Both the position numbers and the translations under genes were made by a program. Below the pieces are notes generated by a model. That model was not told the DNA's origin. It searched no databases and saw only the letters and a list, made by a program, of their open reading frames with translations. From contig NZ_CP026995.1 of the NCBI RefSeq assembly GCF_013407185.1, forward strand, positions 747,578 through 811,577: a stretch of 64,000 nt of DNA, read 5' to 3'. Below, piece by piece: positions 32,643-42,470 of this stretch. Positions within the stretch are counted from its first letter, which is position 1, and each line of letters opens with the position of its first letter. This DNA comes from Nitrosopumilus ureiphilus (GTDB lineage Archaea; Thermoproteota; Nitrososphaeria; Nitrososphaerales; Nitrosopumilaceae).

Positions 32643-33950
32643 ATGGTACTTGATTCTGGGGATACAGCGTGGATGCTAGTGGCTGGTAGTCTTGTACTTT
32701 TAATGATCCCTGCATTAGGTCTTTTTGAATCTGGACTTTTAAGAAAAAAGAATGCAGCATCCATTTTCATGCAGATCTTCTTTGGTCTTGCATTACTTAG
32801 TGTAATGTGGTTTGTATTTGGATTTAGTTTATCATTTGGTGATTCAACTATGGGCCTAGTTGGAAATATGGATTGGGTATTTCTTAAAGGGGTTCCATCA
32901 GATGGTCCATTAGAGCAATATGCTCCAACAATTCCTGGTGTCTTGTTTGTTAAATTCCAATTAATGTTTGCAGCAATTACTCCTCTGTTACTTACAGGAA
33001 CGATTGCTGAAAGAATGAAGTTTAGCTCATTTATCATATTCATTGCTGCATGGTCTATGCTGATTTACTATCCCCTAGTCCACTGGGTTTGGGGTGGTGG
33101 TTGGTTATCTCAGCTAGGGGTAGTTGATTTTGCAGGGGGTATTGTTATTCACACAAGTGTGGGAATGGCAGCTCTTGCTGCAGCAATTGTACTTGGTAAG
33201 AGAAGACATTATGGTCCTGCCATTATGATCCCTCATAGTATTCCACTTGCAGTTCTTGGTTCTTCATTATTATGGCTAGGATGGTTTGGATTTAACGCGG
33301 GAAGTGCACTTTCAGCTTCTGGCGGTGTTGCAGGCAATACTGTAATTGTTACTCACATGGCTTCTTCAGTTTCTGCTTTAATTTGGGCTGGTCTTTCTTG
33401 GATTAGAACAGGAAAGCCATCAGTTGTTGCAACAATTAATGGTGCAATTGCAGGTCTTGCTGGAATTACACCTGCATCTGGATTTGTAAGTGCAGAACAT
33501 GCATTTGTAATTGGTATTGCAATTGGTGTTATTTCATATTCTGGAGTCGTACTATTCAAAGAAAAATTAAAGATTGATGATGCACTTGATGTAAGCTCTG
33601 TTCACGGAGTTGCAGGAATTGTAGGTGCTCTTGCAATAGGACTCTTTGCAAGCACAGCGATTAATCCAGGCGGTGTTGATGGATTGCTATTTGGAAATCC
33701 AGATCAATTATGGATTCAAGCAGTAGGCGTTGGTGTTGCAGGTGCAATGGGCTTTGGTGGAACTTGGATAATTCTACAAGTGATGAAGCATCTAATTGGA
33801 ATTAGGGTTTCCCCTGAAGTAGAAGATGTTGGTCTAGATATTAGTGAGCATGCAGAATCTGCTTATTCTGATGAAGAGGAATTCATGTTGGATATGGATA
33901 CCTTTACAGAGGAATTACAGGAAAAGGATGAAATATTCCGAAAAAAGTAG
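32643..33950 (+). CDS. amt: Ammonium transporter
   Basis: An 11-helix Amt/MEP/Rh channel of 435 residues for ammonium uptake, the nitrogen and energy source of ammonia oxidisers. Recognisable segments: DTAWMLVAGSLVLLMIPALG, GTIAERMKF, WGGGWLSQLG, DFAGGIVIHTSVGMAAL (twin-His helix with His in VIHTSVG) and DVSSVHGVAGIVGAL (second pore His). The C-terminal tail is long and acidic. It is adjacent to glnK. Confidence 0.95.
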   Translation: MVLDSGDTAWMLVAGSLVLLMIPALGLFESGLLRKKNAASIFMQIFFGLALLSVMWFVFGFSLSFGDSTMGLVGNMDWVFLKGVPSDGPLEQYAPTIPGVLFVKFQLMFAAITPLLLTGTIAERMKFSSFIIFIAAWSMLIYYPLVHWVWGGGWLSQLGVVDFAGGIVIHTSVGMAALAAAIVLGKRRHYGPAIMIPHSIPLAVLGSSLLWLGWFGFNAGSALSASGGVAGNTVIVTHMASSVSALIWAGLSWIRTGKPSVVATINGAIAGLAGITPASGFVSAEHAFVIGIAIGVISYSGVVLFKEKLKIDDALDVSSVHGVAGIVGALAIGLFASTAINPGGVDGLLFGNPDQLWIQAVGVGVAGAMGFGGTWIILQVMKHLIGIRVSPEVEDVGLDISEHAESAYSDEEEFMLDMDTFTEELQEKDEIFRKK

Positions 33951-33968
33951 AATTTCTGGTGTAGTATT

Positions 33969-34340
33969 ATGGCAATAAATTATGATGAACTATCAAAAAA
34001 AGTGCTTGCTTTAGATTCACAGGTTAGATTTGCAGGTGTCGCAAATAGCAAAGGTGAGCTTGTATCTGGAGGACATAATGAAAATATTGAAGGGATGCTG
34101 TCAAGCGATGAGGTTAAAATGTCGATTCATTATGCACTACAAAAAAGAGAACTTTACACTAATTTGGCATACAAAATTGGAAAAGAAACATCTTCTATCA
34201 CAGAATATGAAAAAGTCACAATGATTAGTGTCCCAATTAATTCTAATGAATTATTTATGATCAGCACTGAGCCAAGGGCAGATTATTTGAAGATAATTGA
34301 TTATGTGCATTCTGTACTTGATTCTCCAAAAGACGCTTAA
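33969..34340 (+). CDS. Roadblock-like (DUF6659-type) protein
   Basis: A 123-residue protein homologous to the N-terminal domain of the H1-tailed protein at 26475-27233 (same order of SGGHNENI, VKMSIHYALQKRELYTNLAY and PINSNELF). The fold looks like a small roadblock/LC7-type regulator. It lies 18 bp after amt and may be co-transcribed, hinting at a role near nitrogen signalling, but that is inference. No tail is present. Confidence 0.7.
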   Translation: MAINYDELSKKVLALDSQVRFAGVANSKGELVSGGHNENIEGMLSSDEVKMSIHYALQKRELYTNLAYKIGKETSSITEYEKVTMISVPINSNELFMISTEPRADYLKIIDYVHSVLDSPKDA

Positions 34341-34470
34341 TAGTGTTAATTTTAGAAATTTTCATTTTATTTTGAGCCTATAAATGATTTTTAAAATTAG
34401 CTTGAATTGTTAGAATTGTGAAATTATAGTAAATCATTGACTTTAAACCCCCATACTTGGAAATCCCATT

Positions 34471-35406
34471 GTGGATGTAGTAATCAATGCAGTGTTGACT
34501 ATAGTTGGATTAGTCATGCTATGTTTTGGTGGAAATTGGTTAGTCAGTGGTGGTGTTGCAATTGCCAAAAAATTTAGAATTAGCAATCTTGTAATTGGAA
34601 TGACTATAGTTGCATATGGTACTTCTACTCCTGAGCTTGCAGCAAGTGTTGCAGCAGCTGGTGAACACAGTGGAATAATTTTGGGAAATATTATTGGAAG
34701 CAACATTGCAAATGTTGGAATGGTTATAGGAATTGCAGCAATACTTGTTCCACTTGCAGTAAGTAAATCAGTTTTACGAAAAGAAATTCCAATAATGCTT
34801 GGTGTTTCTTTTCTATTGGTTTTGGTTTCAATTGATGGTGAAATCTCTGCATATGATGGAATTTTACTGCTTGCAGGATTAGGTGTTTTTGGATATTATA
34901 CATTCAAGGATGCAATGAAGCATAGGGAAGAAAATAATGCAAGTTCTGAGAAAAGCAAAAATAACATCTATCTAAAATCTTTTGGGCTAATTGGGATAGG
35001 TGTTGTTCTTTTGTATGTTGGTGCAATTCTTACAGTTGATAATGCAGTCATATTAGCTCAAGAATTTGGTATGTCTGAAAAAATGATTGGTTTAACTGTA
35101 ATCGCAATTGGAACATCCCTTCCAGAACTAATTACTTCATTAATTGCGATAAGAAAAGGACATGGGGATATCGGTGTTGGCAATATCATTGGAAGTAACA
35201 TTTACAATATTTTGATGATAATGGGTATTGGTGCAGCACTTGGCGGCGTGATGGTTGCCCCTGATGTTTTCATTGATTATGCAATCATGATTGTCTTTAG
35301 TGTTTCATTGTTACTTGCTTTGAAAACTGGAATAATTAATCGCATCATGGGCGTTTACATTACTGTGGGTTATGCTGCGTATCTAATTTTCACATTTTTT
35401 AATTAA
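34471..35406 (+). CDS. Ca2+/cation antiporter (YrbG type)
   Basis: A 311-residue member of the CaCA family that exchanges Ca2+ or other cations for Na+ or H+. Two inverted halves each carry an alpha-repeat: GTSTPELAASV (about residue 50) and GTSLPELITSL (about 215), with the paired GNIIGSNI motifs downstream of each. About ten membrane helices. It starts with GTG. No partner is visible. Confidence 0.93.
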   Translation: MDVVINAVLTIVGLVMLCFGGNWLVSGGVAIAKKFRISNLVIGMTIVAYGTSTPELAASVAAAGEHSGIILGNIIGSNIANVGMVIGIAAILVPLAVSKSVLRKEIPIMLGVSFLLVLVSIDGEISAYDGILLLAGLGVFGYYTFKDAMKHREENNASSEKSKNNIYLKSFGLIGIGVVLLYVGAILTVDNAVILAQEFGMSEKMIGLTVIAIGTSLPELITSLIAIRKGHGDIGVGNIIGSNIYNILMIMGIGAALGGVMVAPDVFIDYAIMIVFSVSLLLALKTGIINRIMGVYITVGYAAYLIFTFFN

Positions 35407-35426
35407 TTTGGGCCTGAATTTCTCCT

Positions 35427-36785
35427 TTAGATTGATTTTACTGAAATATTTTCTGCCTTTATTGATGGTGTAATTGATGGTAGTGATGCCCATTGAATGA
35501 CGTTTCTTTGATCACTTCCAATTTCTGAGATGTTTTTTAGCATTGTTGCAAGATTGTGAATTATTCTAACTGATTTTCCAGAGCTTTTAATTTTCCCATT
35601 CTTAATTATTTTTATGCCACTTCTTGCAGTACATGAAAAGTCTCCTTTGATTGGATTTACTGCATATGTATACCATAATCTTCCAACTAGTAATCCGTGT
35701 TTTGTATCTTTAATCATGTCTTCTTGAGAACTTTTTCCCGGATTAATTTTTAGATTGTGAGGTGATGAAATTGGAATTGGTTCTGAACTTTTTCCAATAG
35801 GGATTCCTAAACGTAATGCATTTCCCGAAGATTGCCCTCCTTCTTTATAACTATCAAAAAGATTTGAAAAAGTATTCTTAAAAATTCCATCTTCTATCAA
35901 ACTTTGTTTCTTAGTTTCAATTCCTTCATCATCTACTGATTTTGTCCCTATTCCTTCTGAAGCATGAGGATCATCAATAAGATTGAATTGTTCTATTGCA
36001 ATCTTTTTTTCAAAATTATTTGAGAAACAACTTTTCTTTTCTATGAATGTCTTAAAATTAAAATTTGATGCTACAACAAATGCTAATAACTCTCCCACTG
36101 AATATGGCTCAAAAATAATTGAATAGACATCAGAATCAATTTTTTGCGGGTTTATTGATTCTAAACACATTTTCTTTGCATCGGTTCCTATTTTTTCTGC
36201 TGAAAAATGTGATAATGTTCTGCAACTATCATGTCCGATTCCTGACACTGGCAGTGTTCCGAATTCTGATTCTGCATTAATTATTCCTGAAATGTATGTG
36301 GCCTTTTCTTTGAGGTTTAGTCCATTGGAATTTTCAAGTTCAAAATCATCTGTAACAATATTCAATGAGCCTGTAATCGTGGTTATTTTGTCGTTATTAG
36401 ATGCATTTATCATAGATTCTGCGATATCCATTGCATGGGATCCTGAAATCTTTTCAAGTTTCTCATCATATGTGCCGTATATTTGTCGTGATTTTACTTT
36501 GAATGGTAGTCCTCCCCAAAATTCTCTTGGTTTGAGATTTGATAATATCTTTAGTGAATCATTTATTGCGGCTTCAATTTCATGTTGATTTGTAGTCTGA
36601 ATTGATGCAATTTTTTTATTGTGAATTAGTCTAATGCCGTAACTCTCATCAAAGTTTTGTTTTGTTTCTGCAATTTCTGAATCTGTGATTCTTACAGTTG
36701 TAATCTTTTTTTTCAAAACAACTACTTCAGATTCATCTACTCCGATCTTCTTTGAATGATTCAATGCCTTTTCTAAGGCAGACAT
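35427..36785 (-). CDS. TldD/PmbA family protein (PmbA/TldE-like)
   Basis: A 452-residue protein of the TldD/PmbA metallopeptidase-related family. It resembles the TldE (PmbA) type, which lacks the HExxxH metal site of TldD; no HExxH is seen here and no TldD partner is in the window. Family members process modified peptides. It begins directly after the cofH stop (36786), so it is in the same operon as cofG-cofH. Whether it acts with F420 synthesis or is only carried along cannot be told. Confidence 0.85.
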   Translation of the reverse strand: MSALEKALNHSKKIGVDESEVVVLKKKITTVRITDSEIAETKQNFDESYGIRLIHNKKIASIQTTNQHEIEAAINDSLKILSNLKPREFWGGLPFKVKSRQIYGTYDEKLEKISGSHAMDIAESMINASNNDKITTITGSLNIVTDDFELENSNGLNLKEKATYISGIINAESEFGTLPVSGIGHDSCRTLSHFSAEKIGTDAKKMCLESINPQKIDSDVYSIIFEPYSVGELLAFVVASNFNFKTFIEKKSCFSNNFEKKIAIEQFNLIDDPHASEGIGTKSVDDEGIETKKQSLIEDGIFKNTFSNLFDSYKEGGQSSGNALRLGIPIGKSSEPIPISSPHNLKINPGKSSQEDMIKDTKHGLLVGRLWYTYAVNPIKGDFSCTARSGIKIIKNGKIKSSGKSVRIIHNLATMLKNISEIGSDQRNVIQWASLPSITPSIKAENISVKSI

Positions 36786-38051
36786 TTATTTCTCTCTTGG
36801 ATTTTTGTATTTGAATTTGTTAATTTTAATTAATTCCACATAAGATCCAAATTGGGATGCATCTGATACTCTGTCTAGTTTCTCATCTATTTCTTCTTCT
36901 GTGTCAAACTTTTTTAGAATTTTGTAATTGGTATTTCTCTCTGCCGGTATTCTTCCAATTTCTTTTACCATTCTTCTGATTTCTTTTGGTCTTAATAATT
37001 GTCCATGCTCTGATCCTGCAGAAGTTGAAATGCTTTCATTGATGAGTGTGCCTCCAAAATCATTTGCGCCCCACATTAGTAGTAACTGAGACATTTTTTG
37101 TCCTTCTTTGACCCATGACATCTGTATATTGTCAATTGAATTGTTCAACATTATTCTTGCAACTGCATGTGTTAGCAAGACATCATTTCCACTTCCACCT
37201 TGTCTTATTCCTTCATGTAATTGGTGTTTGTACATTGGTGCTTCAGTATGAATGAAATTTAGAGGAACAAATTCAGTAAATCCACCCGTCTCTTTTTGTA
37301 TCTCTCTTAATTTTGCAATATGGTCAACTCTTTGTTCTAGTGTTTCTAAATGTCCAAACATCATAGTTGATGTGGTATTAATTCCCATTCTGTGAGCATT
37401 TTTGATTATCTTTTCCCAGTTTTTCACACTTATTCTTCCTGGGGAAATTGTATCTCTTAGTTTTTGATCAAGAATCTCAGCTGATGTTCCTGGAAGTGTA
37501 TCTACTCCTGCATCTTTCATTCTTTTTAGAAACTCATCAATTGAAATCTCTGATCTTGATGCCCCGTAAAGAATCTCTTCGGGAGAAAATCCGTGTATGT
37601 GTATGTCTGGAATCTCTTTTTTGATTTCCCTGCAAATATTCTCATAAAGATCCCCTTTCATGTCAGGTGGAAGTCCTGCTTGAATGCAGACCTCGGTTGC
37701 ACCTAACTGATGTGCCTCTTTTGCCCTTCGTACTATTTCTTCAGTTGGAAGAAAATATCCTTCCACTTCTCGAAAATCTCTACTAAATGCACAAAATCCG
37801 CATTGTTTAATGCAGACATTTGTAAAATTGATGTTTCTATTAACCACGTATGATACAATGTCTCCTACTCTTCTTCTTCTAATTTCATCTGCAACCATAC
37901 CTACTAGATGAAAATCAATTCCATTTGTTTTGTATAATGCTAATCCATCTTCAGCTGAAATTTCCTTGTCTGATAATGCACTGTTTAAAATTTCTGATAT
38001 GAGTGGATCTGCATTTTTTAAAAGTGAATCTATGTTCATTGTCCTCTCCAA
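36786..38051 (-). CDS. cofH: FO synthase subunit 2 (CofH)
   Basis: A radical SAM enzyme that joins tyrosine-derived 4-hydroxybenzyl to 5-amino-6-ribitylaminouracil, giving the precursor of the F420 chromophore FO. The iron-sulfur site is CIKQCGFC (Cys80, Cys84, Cys87). Other landmarks: ICREIKKEIPDIHIHGFSPE and TLPGTSAEIL. The length of 421 is in the normal range. It overlaps cofG by 16 bp and is followed immediately by pmbA. Confidence 0.95.
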   Translation of the reverse strand: MERTMNIDSLLKNADPLISEILNSALSDKEISAEDGLALYKTNGIDFHLVGMVADEIRRRRVGDIVSYVVNRNINFTNVCIKQCGFCAFSRDFREVEGYFLPTEEIVRRAKEAHQLGATEVCIQAGLPPDMKGDLYENICREIKKEIPDIHIHGFSPEEILYGASRSEISIDEFLKRMKDAGVDTLPGTSAEILDQKLRDTISPGRISVKNWEKIIKNAHRMGINTTSTMMFGHLETLEQRVDHIAKLREIQKETGGFTEFVPLNFIHTEAPMYKHQLHEGIRQGGSGNDVLLTHAVARIMLNNSIDNIQMSWVKEGQKMSQLLLMWGANDFGGTLINESISTSAGSEHGQLLRPKEIRRMVKEIGRIPAERNTNYKILKKFDTEEEIDEKLDRVSDASQFGSYVELIKINKFKYKNPREK

Positions 38052-39220
38052 TACTCCTCTTTTACCAATCCTTCCTCATTTTCAATTACTGCCATCTTGT
38101 CTCTTAACTCTTTACTAATAAAAGAAAAAAATTCTGGATATACTGGGAATCTACACTTTAATTCAAACCCTGCATCCTTGGAATCACTATCTATTTTGTT
38201 AATCTCGGGCCACACAAATTCTGGATTGACAAAATCAGGAGTAAGTGGTGATACTCCTCCCCAATCATTTATCCCAACTGATAGAAAGCTTTGATATGAT
38301 TTGGGAGATAGGTTTGGAGGAATCTGTATGTTCATCTCAGGTATTATTATTCTTGATAATGCAACAATTGTTTTGAAATACTTTTCATCGACTGATGGTT
38401 CATTTTTCATAACTGTATCTGGCTTTGGTTGAAAGTTTTGTAAAATTACCTCTTGAATGTTTCCATATTTTCTATGTAGTTCTCTGATTGCTAAAATTGA
38501 ATCAATTACTTCCTCAATAGTTTCTCCTATTCCCACAAGAATCCCTGTAGTCATTGGAATGCCAAGTTTTCCAGAGTTTTCTAACACTTGTAATCTTGCC
38601 TTTGGTCTTTTACTTGCTGCCAGATAGTGTGGCATTCCCCTCTCTGTTAGTCTTTCACTGATGTTTTCAAGCATAATTCCCATTGAAACATTTGTTTTTT
38701 TCATCTCCCTCATCTCTTCAAAATTAAGATTTCCTGCATTAGTGTGTGGGAATAGTCCTAATTCTAATGCTATCTCTGATGAATGAATTAGATATTCTAC
38801 AGTTGTTTTGAATCCATTTTCTTTTAGCCAGTCACGTGCTTCTTGATATCTTTGTTCTGGTTGTTCTCCAGTAACAAAAAGTGTTTCAACACATCTGTAT
38901 TTTTTTGCAAGTTGTAGTAATTCTAGAATTTGTTGTTTTGACATTAAAGATAGTTTTTTTGCTCCTGGTTCTGCTTTGTATGTGCAATAAGAACAAGTAT
39001 CCTTACATAGATTAACAATGTTGAAAAATGCTTTTTTTGAAAATGTAACCGTATTTTTTTTGAATTTTTCTCTTAGATTTTGAGCTGCTGAAAAAAGCTC
39101 AGTAGGATCATTTCTAGCACTTTGATAAATTTCAGAAATATCTTCACGAGATATGGTTTTGTTCTCTAAAACTTTGTTTAAACTCTCAGAGTTTAAGACA
39201 AGCTTGTTCAACAGAATCAT
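38036..39220 (-). CDS. cofG: FO synthase subunit 1 (CofG)
   Basis: The partner radical SAM enzyme that forms the deazaflavin ring of FO. The cluster motif is LCKDTCSYCTY (Cys72, Cys76, Cys79). Family segments FVTGEQPEQRY and QNFQPKPDTVM are present. The 394-residue length is slightly longer than usual through an N-terminal helical region. It sits 38 bp after htrA in a same-strand run and overlaps cofH, so the two FO synthase subunits are made together. Confidence 0.95.
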   Translation of the reverse strand: MILLNKLVLNSESLNKVLENKTISREDISEIYQSARNDPTELFSAAQNLREKFKKNTVTFSKKAFFNIVNLCKDTCSYCTYKAEPGAKKLSLMSKQQILELLQLAKKYRCVETLFVTGEQPEQRYQEARDWLKENGFKTTVEYLIHSSEIALELGLFPHTNAGNLNFEEMREMKKTNVSMGIMLENISERLTERGMPHYLAASKRPKARLQVLENSGKLGIPMTTGILVGIGETIEEVIDSILAIRELHRKYGNIQEVILQNFQPKPDTVMKNEPSVDEKYFKTIVALSRIIIPEMNIQIPPNLSPKSYQSFLSVGINDWGGVSPLTPDFVNPEFVWPEINKIDSDSKDAGFELKCRFPVYPEFFSFISKELRDKMAVIENEEGLVKEEYWRGQ

Positions 39221-39258
39221 TCCTGACTAGAAGTATTTATTCTTGTGTTATGCTAATT

Positions 39259-40395
39259 TCAATTTGGTCTTTCTTCTAGAACAATTGTTACATTTGTTGT
39301 TCTGCCATCTCTTAAAATCTCTAAAACCATTTCATCTCCAATGGTTTTTGCCCGCTGAAGATGTATCAAAATATCATCAATTTTTCTAACTTCTTTTCCA
39401 TCTACTGCTAGTATGATGTCTCCGCCAACGGCATAACTTAATCCATCGACTTCAATTGTTTTATTAGAACCAACCAGACCAGCTTTTGATGCAGGACTAT
39501 CCTCTACTACTGTAACTACCATAAATCCTACTGCATCCTTTAACTCCAAAACTTTTGCCAAGTCTGGATCGATATCTCTTCCTGAAATTCCAATCCATGG
39601 GTGCTTGTATTCTCCTTTTTCAATAAGAATGGGTACAATTTTTGCGATCGTTTGTGAGGGTATTGCAAATCCAACTCCTGTAAATTCACCTGTAGCTGAT
39701 TGGATTGCAGTGTTTATCCCAACTATTCCTCCTCGCATATTTAGCAATGGCCCACCAGAGTTTCCTGGATTAATTGCCGCATCAGTTTGAATTACATCTG
39801 GAATAGAATATCCATTACCTGATGGTAGTAATCTCCCTAACTGACTTACGATTCCTGATGTCATAGAGCCTGATAATCCAAATGGATTTCCAATTGCAGC
39901 TATTTGCTCTCCTACTTTGAGATTAGAAGAATCTCCAAGCGATAATGGATGCAAAAATTCCAAATCTGCATTAACCTTTACCACTGCCATATCTGTAAAT
40001 TCGTCTGATCCTATAATTTCTGCATTATATGATCTTCCATCAAGAAATGTAATTACTACTTTGTTTGCACCATTTACAACATGTGCATTTGTAATAATAT
40101 GTCCAATTTTATCAAAAACAAATCCAGAACCTACGCCATTAACAATATCTGCTGATTCACTTCTTTGTACGTTAACTCTAACTACTCCGGGTTCTGATTT
40201 TTCAAAAATCTCAATTAATGATAATTTTTTTGAATAAACAGGTGTTACTTCCCCAACTGTACTTGCTGAATTACCATTACTAACTATAATCTCAGGTTTT
40301 ATTGATTCTGGAGGTGAAATGAATAACACTGTAAATAATACTAATACAATCGCTGCTCCCATTGCACTTCCGACAAGAATTCCTGATTTGTCCAT
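39259..40395 (-). CDS. HtrA/DegP-type serine protease
   Basis: A membrane-anchored protease for misfolded envelope proteins: one N-terminal helix (GSAMGAAIVLVLFTVLFI), trypsin-like domain and one PDZ domain (about residues 275-370). The triad is His105 (TNAHVV), Asp135 (FTDMAVVK) and Ser213 (NPGNSGGPL). 378 residues is normal for a single-PDZ type. It is 38 bp downstream of the glycosyltransferase gene on the same strand and precedes cofG. Confidence 0.95.
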   Translation of the reverse strand: MDKSGILVGSAMGAAIVLVLFTVLFISPPESIKPEIIVSNGNSASTVGEVTPVYSKKLSLIEIFEKSEPGVVRVNVQRSESADIVNGVGSGFVFDKIGHIITNAHVVNGANKVVITFLDGRSYNAEIIGSDEFTDMAVVKVNADLEFLHPLSLGDSSNLKVGEQIAAIGNPFGLSGSMTSGIVSQLGRLLPSGNGYSIPDVIQTDAAINPGNSGGPLLNMRGGIVGINTAIQSATGEFTGVGFAIPSQTIAKIVPILIEKGEYKHPWIGISGRDIDPDLAKVLELKDAVGFMVVTVVEDSPASKAGLVGSNKTIEVDGLSYAVGGDIILAVDGKEVRKIDDILIHLQRAKTIGDEMVLEILRDGRTTNVTIVLEERPN

Positions 40396-40433
40396 GAGAT
40401 TCTTAGTTCCCTGTTTTGTATCTAAAAGGCTTA

Positions 40434-41642
40434 CTATATACTGATGGAACTTTGAGTATGGTCTTTCATGGAATAATTCCTACCTCTCCACATTATTGAT
40501 TCATTTCTTTTTGCCTGTAATAGTCCACTTAGAAATCCTAGGACTACTACCAAACTACCTAATGGTGCAAACAACGCATGAATCAATCTTAGGTGTAGTC
40601 CAATCTTTGTCTCAATAATTGCTCCTGTATAGATTAATAGTGATGATACTGCTGCAGAAATACCGAGTATTTTTCCAGATACTTCTTCAACTGGCATGGA
40701 TACTGATACTGCAAAAATTGGAAATGGCACAAATAACAAAAATGCTACAGCAACGAAAATTCCAATCGCAATTTTTCTATTTTGAAGGTATAATGGAATC
40801 ATTAATCTTTTTAGAGCATTCCATAAAGTGCTTTTGTCTCTTGCCCATACTGCATCGATTAGATGATCGCCTCTTACCATCTTCATTTTATGTCCTGCTT
40901 CTTTGACTTTTTTACCCAAAGCCCCATCTTCAATAATTTCGTGTTTAACTCCTTCATGCATACCTACATTTTCATATGTTTCTTTTTTTAAAATGAAAAA
41001 ACTACCAAAAAAGTAACCTGTTTTTTTTGCAGGATTGTTTACATTCAATGCAGAAAATCTACTATGCAAAAATGTAGAGATCATTGGGAGTGTAATTTTT
41101 GTCCAAAAATCAAATGTTATCATTTTGGGAATAGCAGACAATGCATCTAAATTAAATGAAATTAAATGTCCTACTGCCAATGATATTACATTTTGAACAT
41201 GCTTTGTGTCTGCATCAGTGAATAGTAAAAGTTCCCCGGTTGCTTTTTTGTATCCTTCCATACATGCCCAATTTTTCCCCATCCATCCTTCTGGTTTAGG
41301 TCTTGCAATTACTGGAATTACTTTGGAATATTTTTCTGCATATTGAAAAATAATTTTTTGTGTATTGTCCTCTGATGAATCATCAATTGCTATTATTTCA
41401 TAATCTTTGTAATCTTGATCAATTAACGAGTCTAGACATTTACTGATAAACTCTTCTTCATTTCTTGCTGGAAGAATTATTGATATTTTAGGACTAGACT
41501 CGGATGTATTTTCAAATTTGTCTAGATATGGTGTAAATCTAAATGAATCAACCATGGATTTGATAAGAAAAATCCACGCTCCACAAATTCCAATCAAAAT
41601 TGCAGTTAATGAATAGTTGAAAATATCTAAAATCAATTCCAT
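40434..41642 (-). CDS. Family 2 glycosyltransferase, membrane-bound
   Basis: A 402-residue GT-A fold enzyme that moves a sugar from an activated donor to a lipid or protein at the membrane. N-terminal membrane helix, then ISIILPARNEEEFISKCL, AIDDSSEDNT (nucleotide site), LFTDADTKH (DxD-type metal site) and a QxxRW-like EDGALGKKVKEAGH region, then two to three C-terminal helices. This layout resembles HpnB/hopene-associated or cell-wall GT2 enzymes; the acceptor is unknown. Confidence 0.87.
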   Translation of the reverse strand: MELILDIFNYSLTAILIGICGAWIFLIKSMVDSFRFTPYLDKFENTSESSPKISIILPARNEEEFISKCLDSLIDQDYKDYEIIAIDDSSEDNTQKIIFQYAEKYSKVIPVIARPKPEGWMGKNWACMEGYKKATGELLLFTDADTKHVQNVISLAVGHLISFNLDALSAIPKMITFDFWTKITLPMISTFLHSRFSALNVNNPAKKTGYFFGSFFILKKETYENVGMHEGVKHEIIEDGALGKKVKEAGHKMKMVRGDHLIDAVWARDKSTLWNALKRLMIPLYLQNRKIAIGIFVAVAFLLFVPFPIFAVSVSMPVEEVSGKILGISAAVSSLLIYTGAIIETKIGLHLRLIHALFAPLGSLVVVLGFLSGLLQAKRNESIMWRGRNYSMKDHTQSSISI

Positions 41643-41646
41643 GAAT

Positions 41647-42063
41647 TTATCGCTCTATCTCTTCTTTGATGCTCTGCATAGCTTGCTCTGTTCCACTTTT
41701 GATGTGGTTTTTAATCATACCTGTGAACATTCCCATCATTCCAGTTAGTTTTATGTCCCAAACTGTTCGGAGTATGGTTTTTTCCTCATTTGGTATGATT
41801 GTTACTATTTTTTCTCCATTGATGATGCCTTTTGTGAATTTGGCCTCTATTCTCTTTTTAGGTTCGAGTTTCACTTCTTGGAGACATTTTTGATCCCTGA
41901 ATGCTATTGTGATTTCTCGTTTGATTGTATCTCCCTCTTTTGACAGGTTCTTGACTTTTTTTGTTCCCTTCCAAAATTTTGGTTCATTGTCAATATCTGA
42001 AACTATGTCCCAAACTTTGTCAACTGTGGCATTAATTTCTACTTCAACTTCTATTGTAGCCAT
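41647..42063 (-). CDS. SRPBCC (START-like) lipid/ligand-binding protein
   Basis: A 138-residue helix-grip protein of the polyketide cyclase/CoxG-like SRPBCC superfamily: start EVEVEINATVDKVWDIVSDI, then FWKGTKKVKNLSKEGD and a long C-terminal helix. It likely binds a hydrophobic ligand. ATG 42063 is chosen because a TATA-like element (42085-42097) lies about 28 nt upstream, inside the alternative longer frame that starts at 42105. It is followed after 4 bp by the glycosyltransferase gene. Confidence 0.82.
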   Translation of the reverse strand: MATIEVEVEINATVDKVWDIVSDIDNEPKFWKGTKKVKNLSKEGDTIKREITIAFRDQKCLQEVKLEPKKRIEAKFTKGIINGEKIVTIIPNEEKTILRTVWDIKLTGMMGMFTGMIKNHIKSGTEQAMQSIKEEIER

Positions 42064-42084
42064 GTACAAAATCATTTCTTCCGC

Positions 42085-42097
42085 ATTAAATATATTA
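42085..42097 (-). promoter_or_regulatory. TATA box of the SRPBCC-GT2-HtrA-cof run
   Basis: The AT-rich attaaatatatta is centred about 28 nt before the ATG at 42063, giving a leaderless start. It may drive the whole same-strand series through pmbA, whose genes are separated by 38 bp or less. Confidence 0.45.
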
Positions 42098-42216
42098 GAT
42101 TCCAATTACATTGTAAATAGACTGTGATGGGCAACATGCCTAAAATCCGGAACAGTAACTCCAGTTCCAATGGCGTTTGCCATTCTTCCGTCACAGTCAC
42201 TTAAAATTTGAAAAAA

Positions 42217-42432
42217 ATGAAACCCACAAAATACATGCCAAAAATTGGAACATTAGACGGTGCTAGTTTTTGGAAGAATGCTTATGCTCATCAGCGTGGC
42301 AAATTGTTAAAAAAAGTAAATGTTCCTGAAGATCAAATCATTGGATTGGTTAACAAAAAGTACATGGAACTTCCTGCCGCTCTAAGATATGAAATTGAAA
42401 CTAGTGGAATCGATAAAAAGGAATTACAGTAA
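42217..42432 (+). CDS. Small basic hypothetical protein
   Basis: A 71-residue Lys-rich protein (MKPTKYMPKIGTLDG, AYAHQRGKLLKKVNVPEDQ). It looks soluble and may bind nucleic acid. I know no family. TTG 42208 is an alternative start. It precedes the tRNA-binding domain gene by 38 bp on the same strand. Confidence 0.6.
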   Translation: MKPTKYMPKIGTLDGASFWKNAYAHQRGKLLKKVNVPEDQIIGLVNKKYMELPAALRYEIETSGIDKKELQ

Positions 42433-42470
42433 ATGCGAATTTATTTTAACAGGAAAAATTAGGGTTTATC

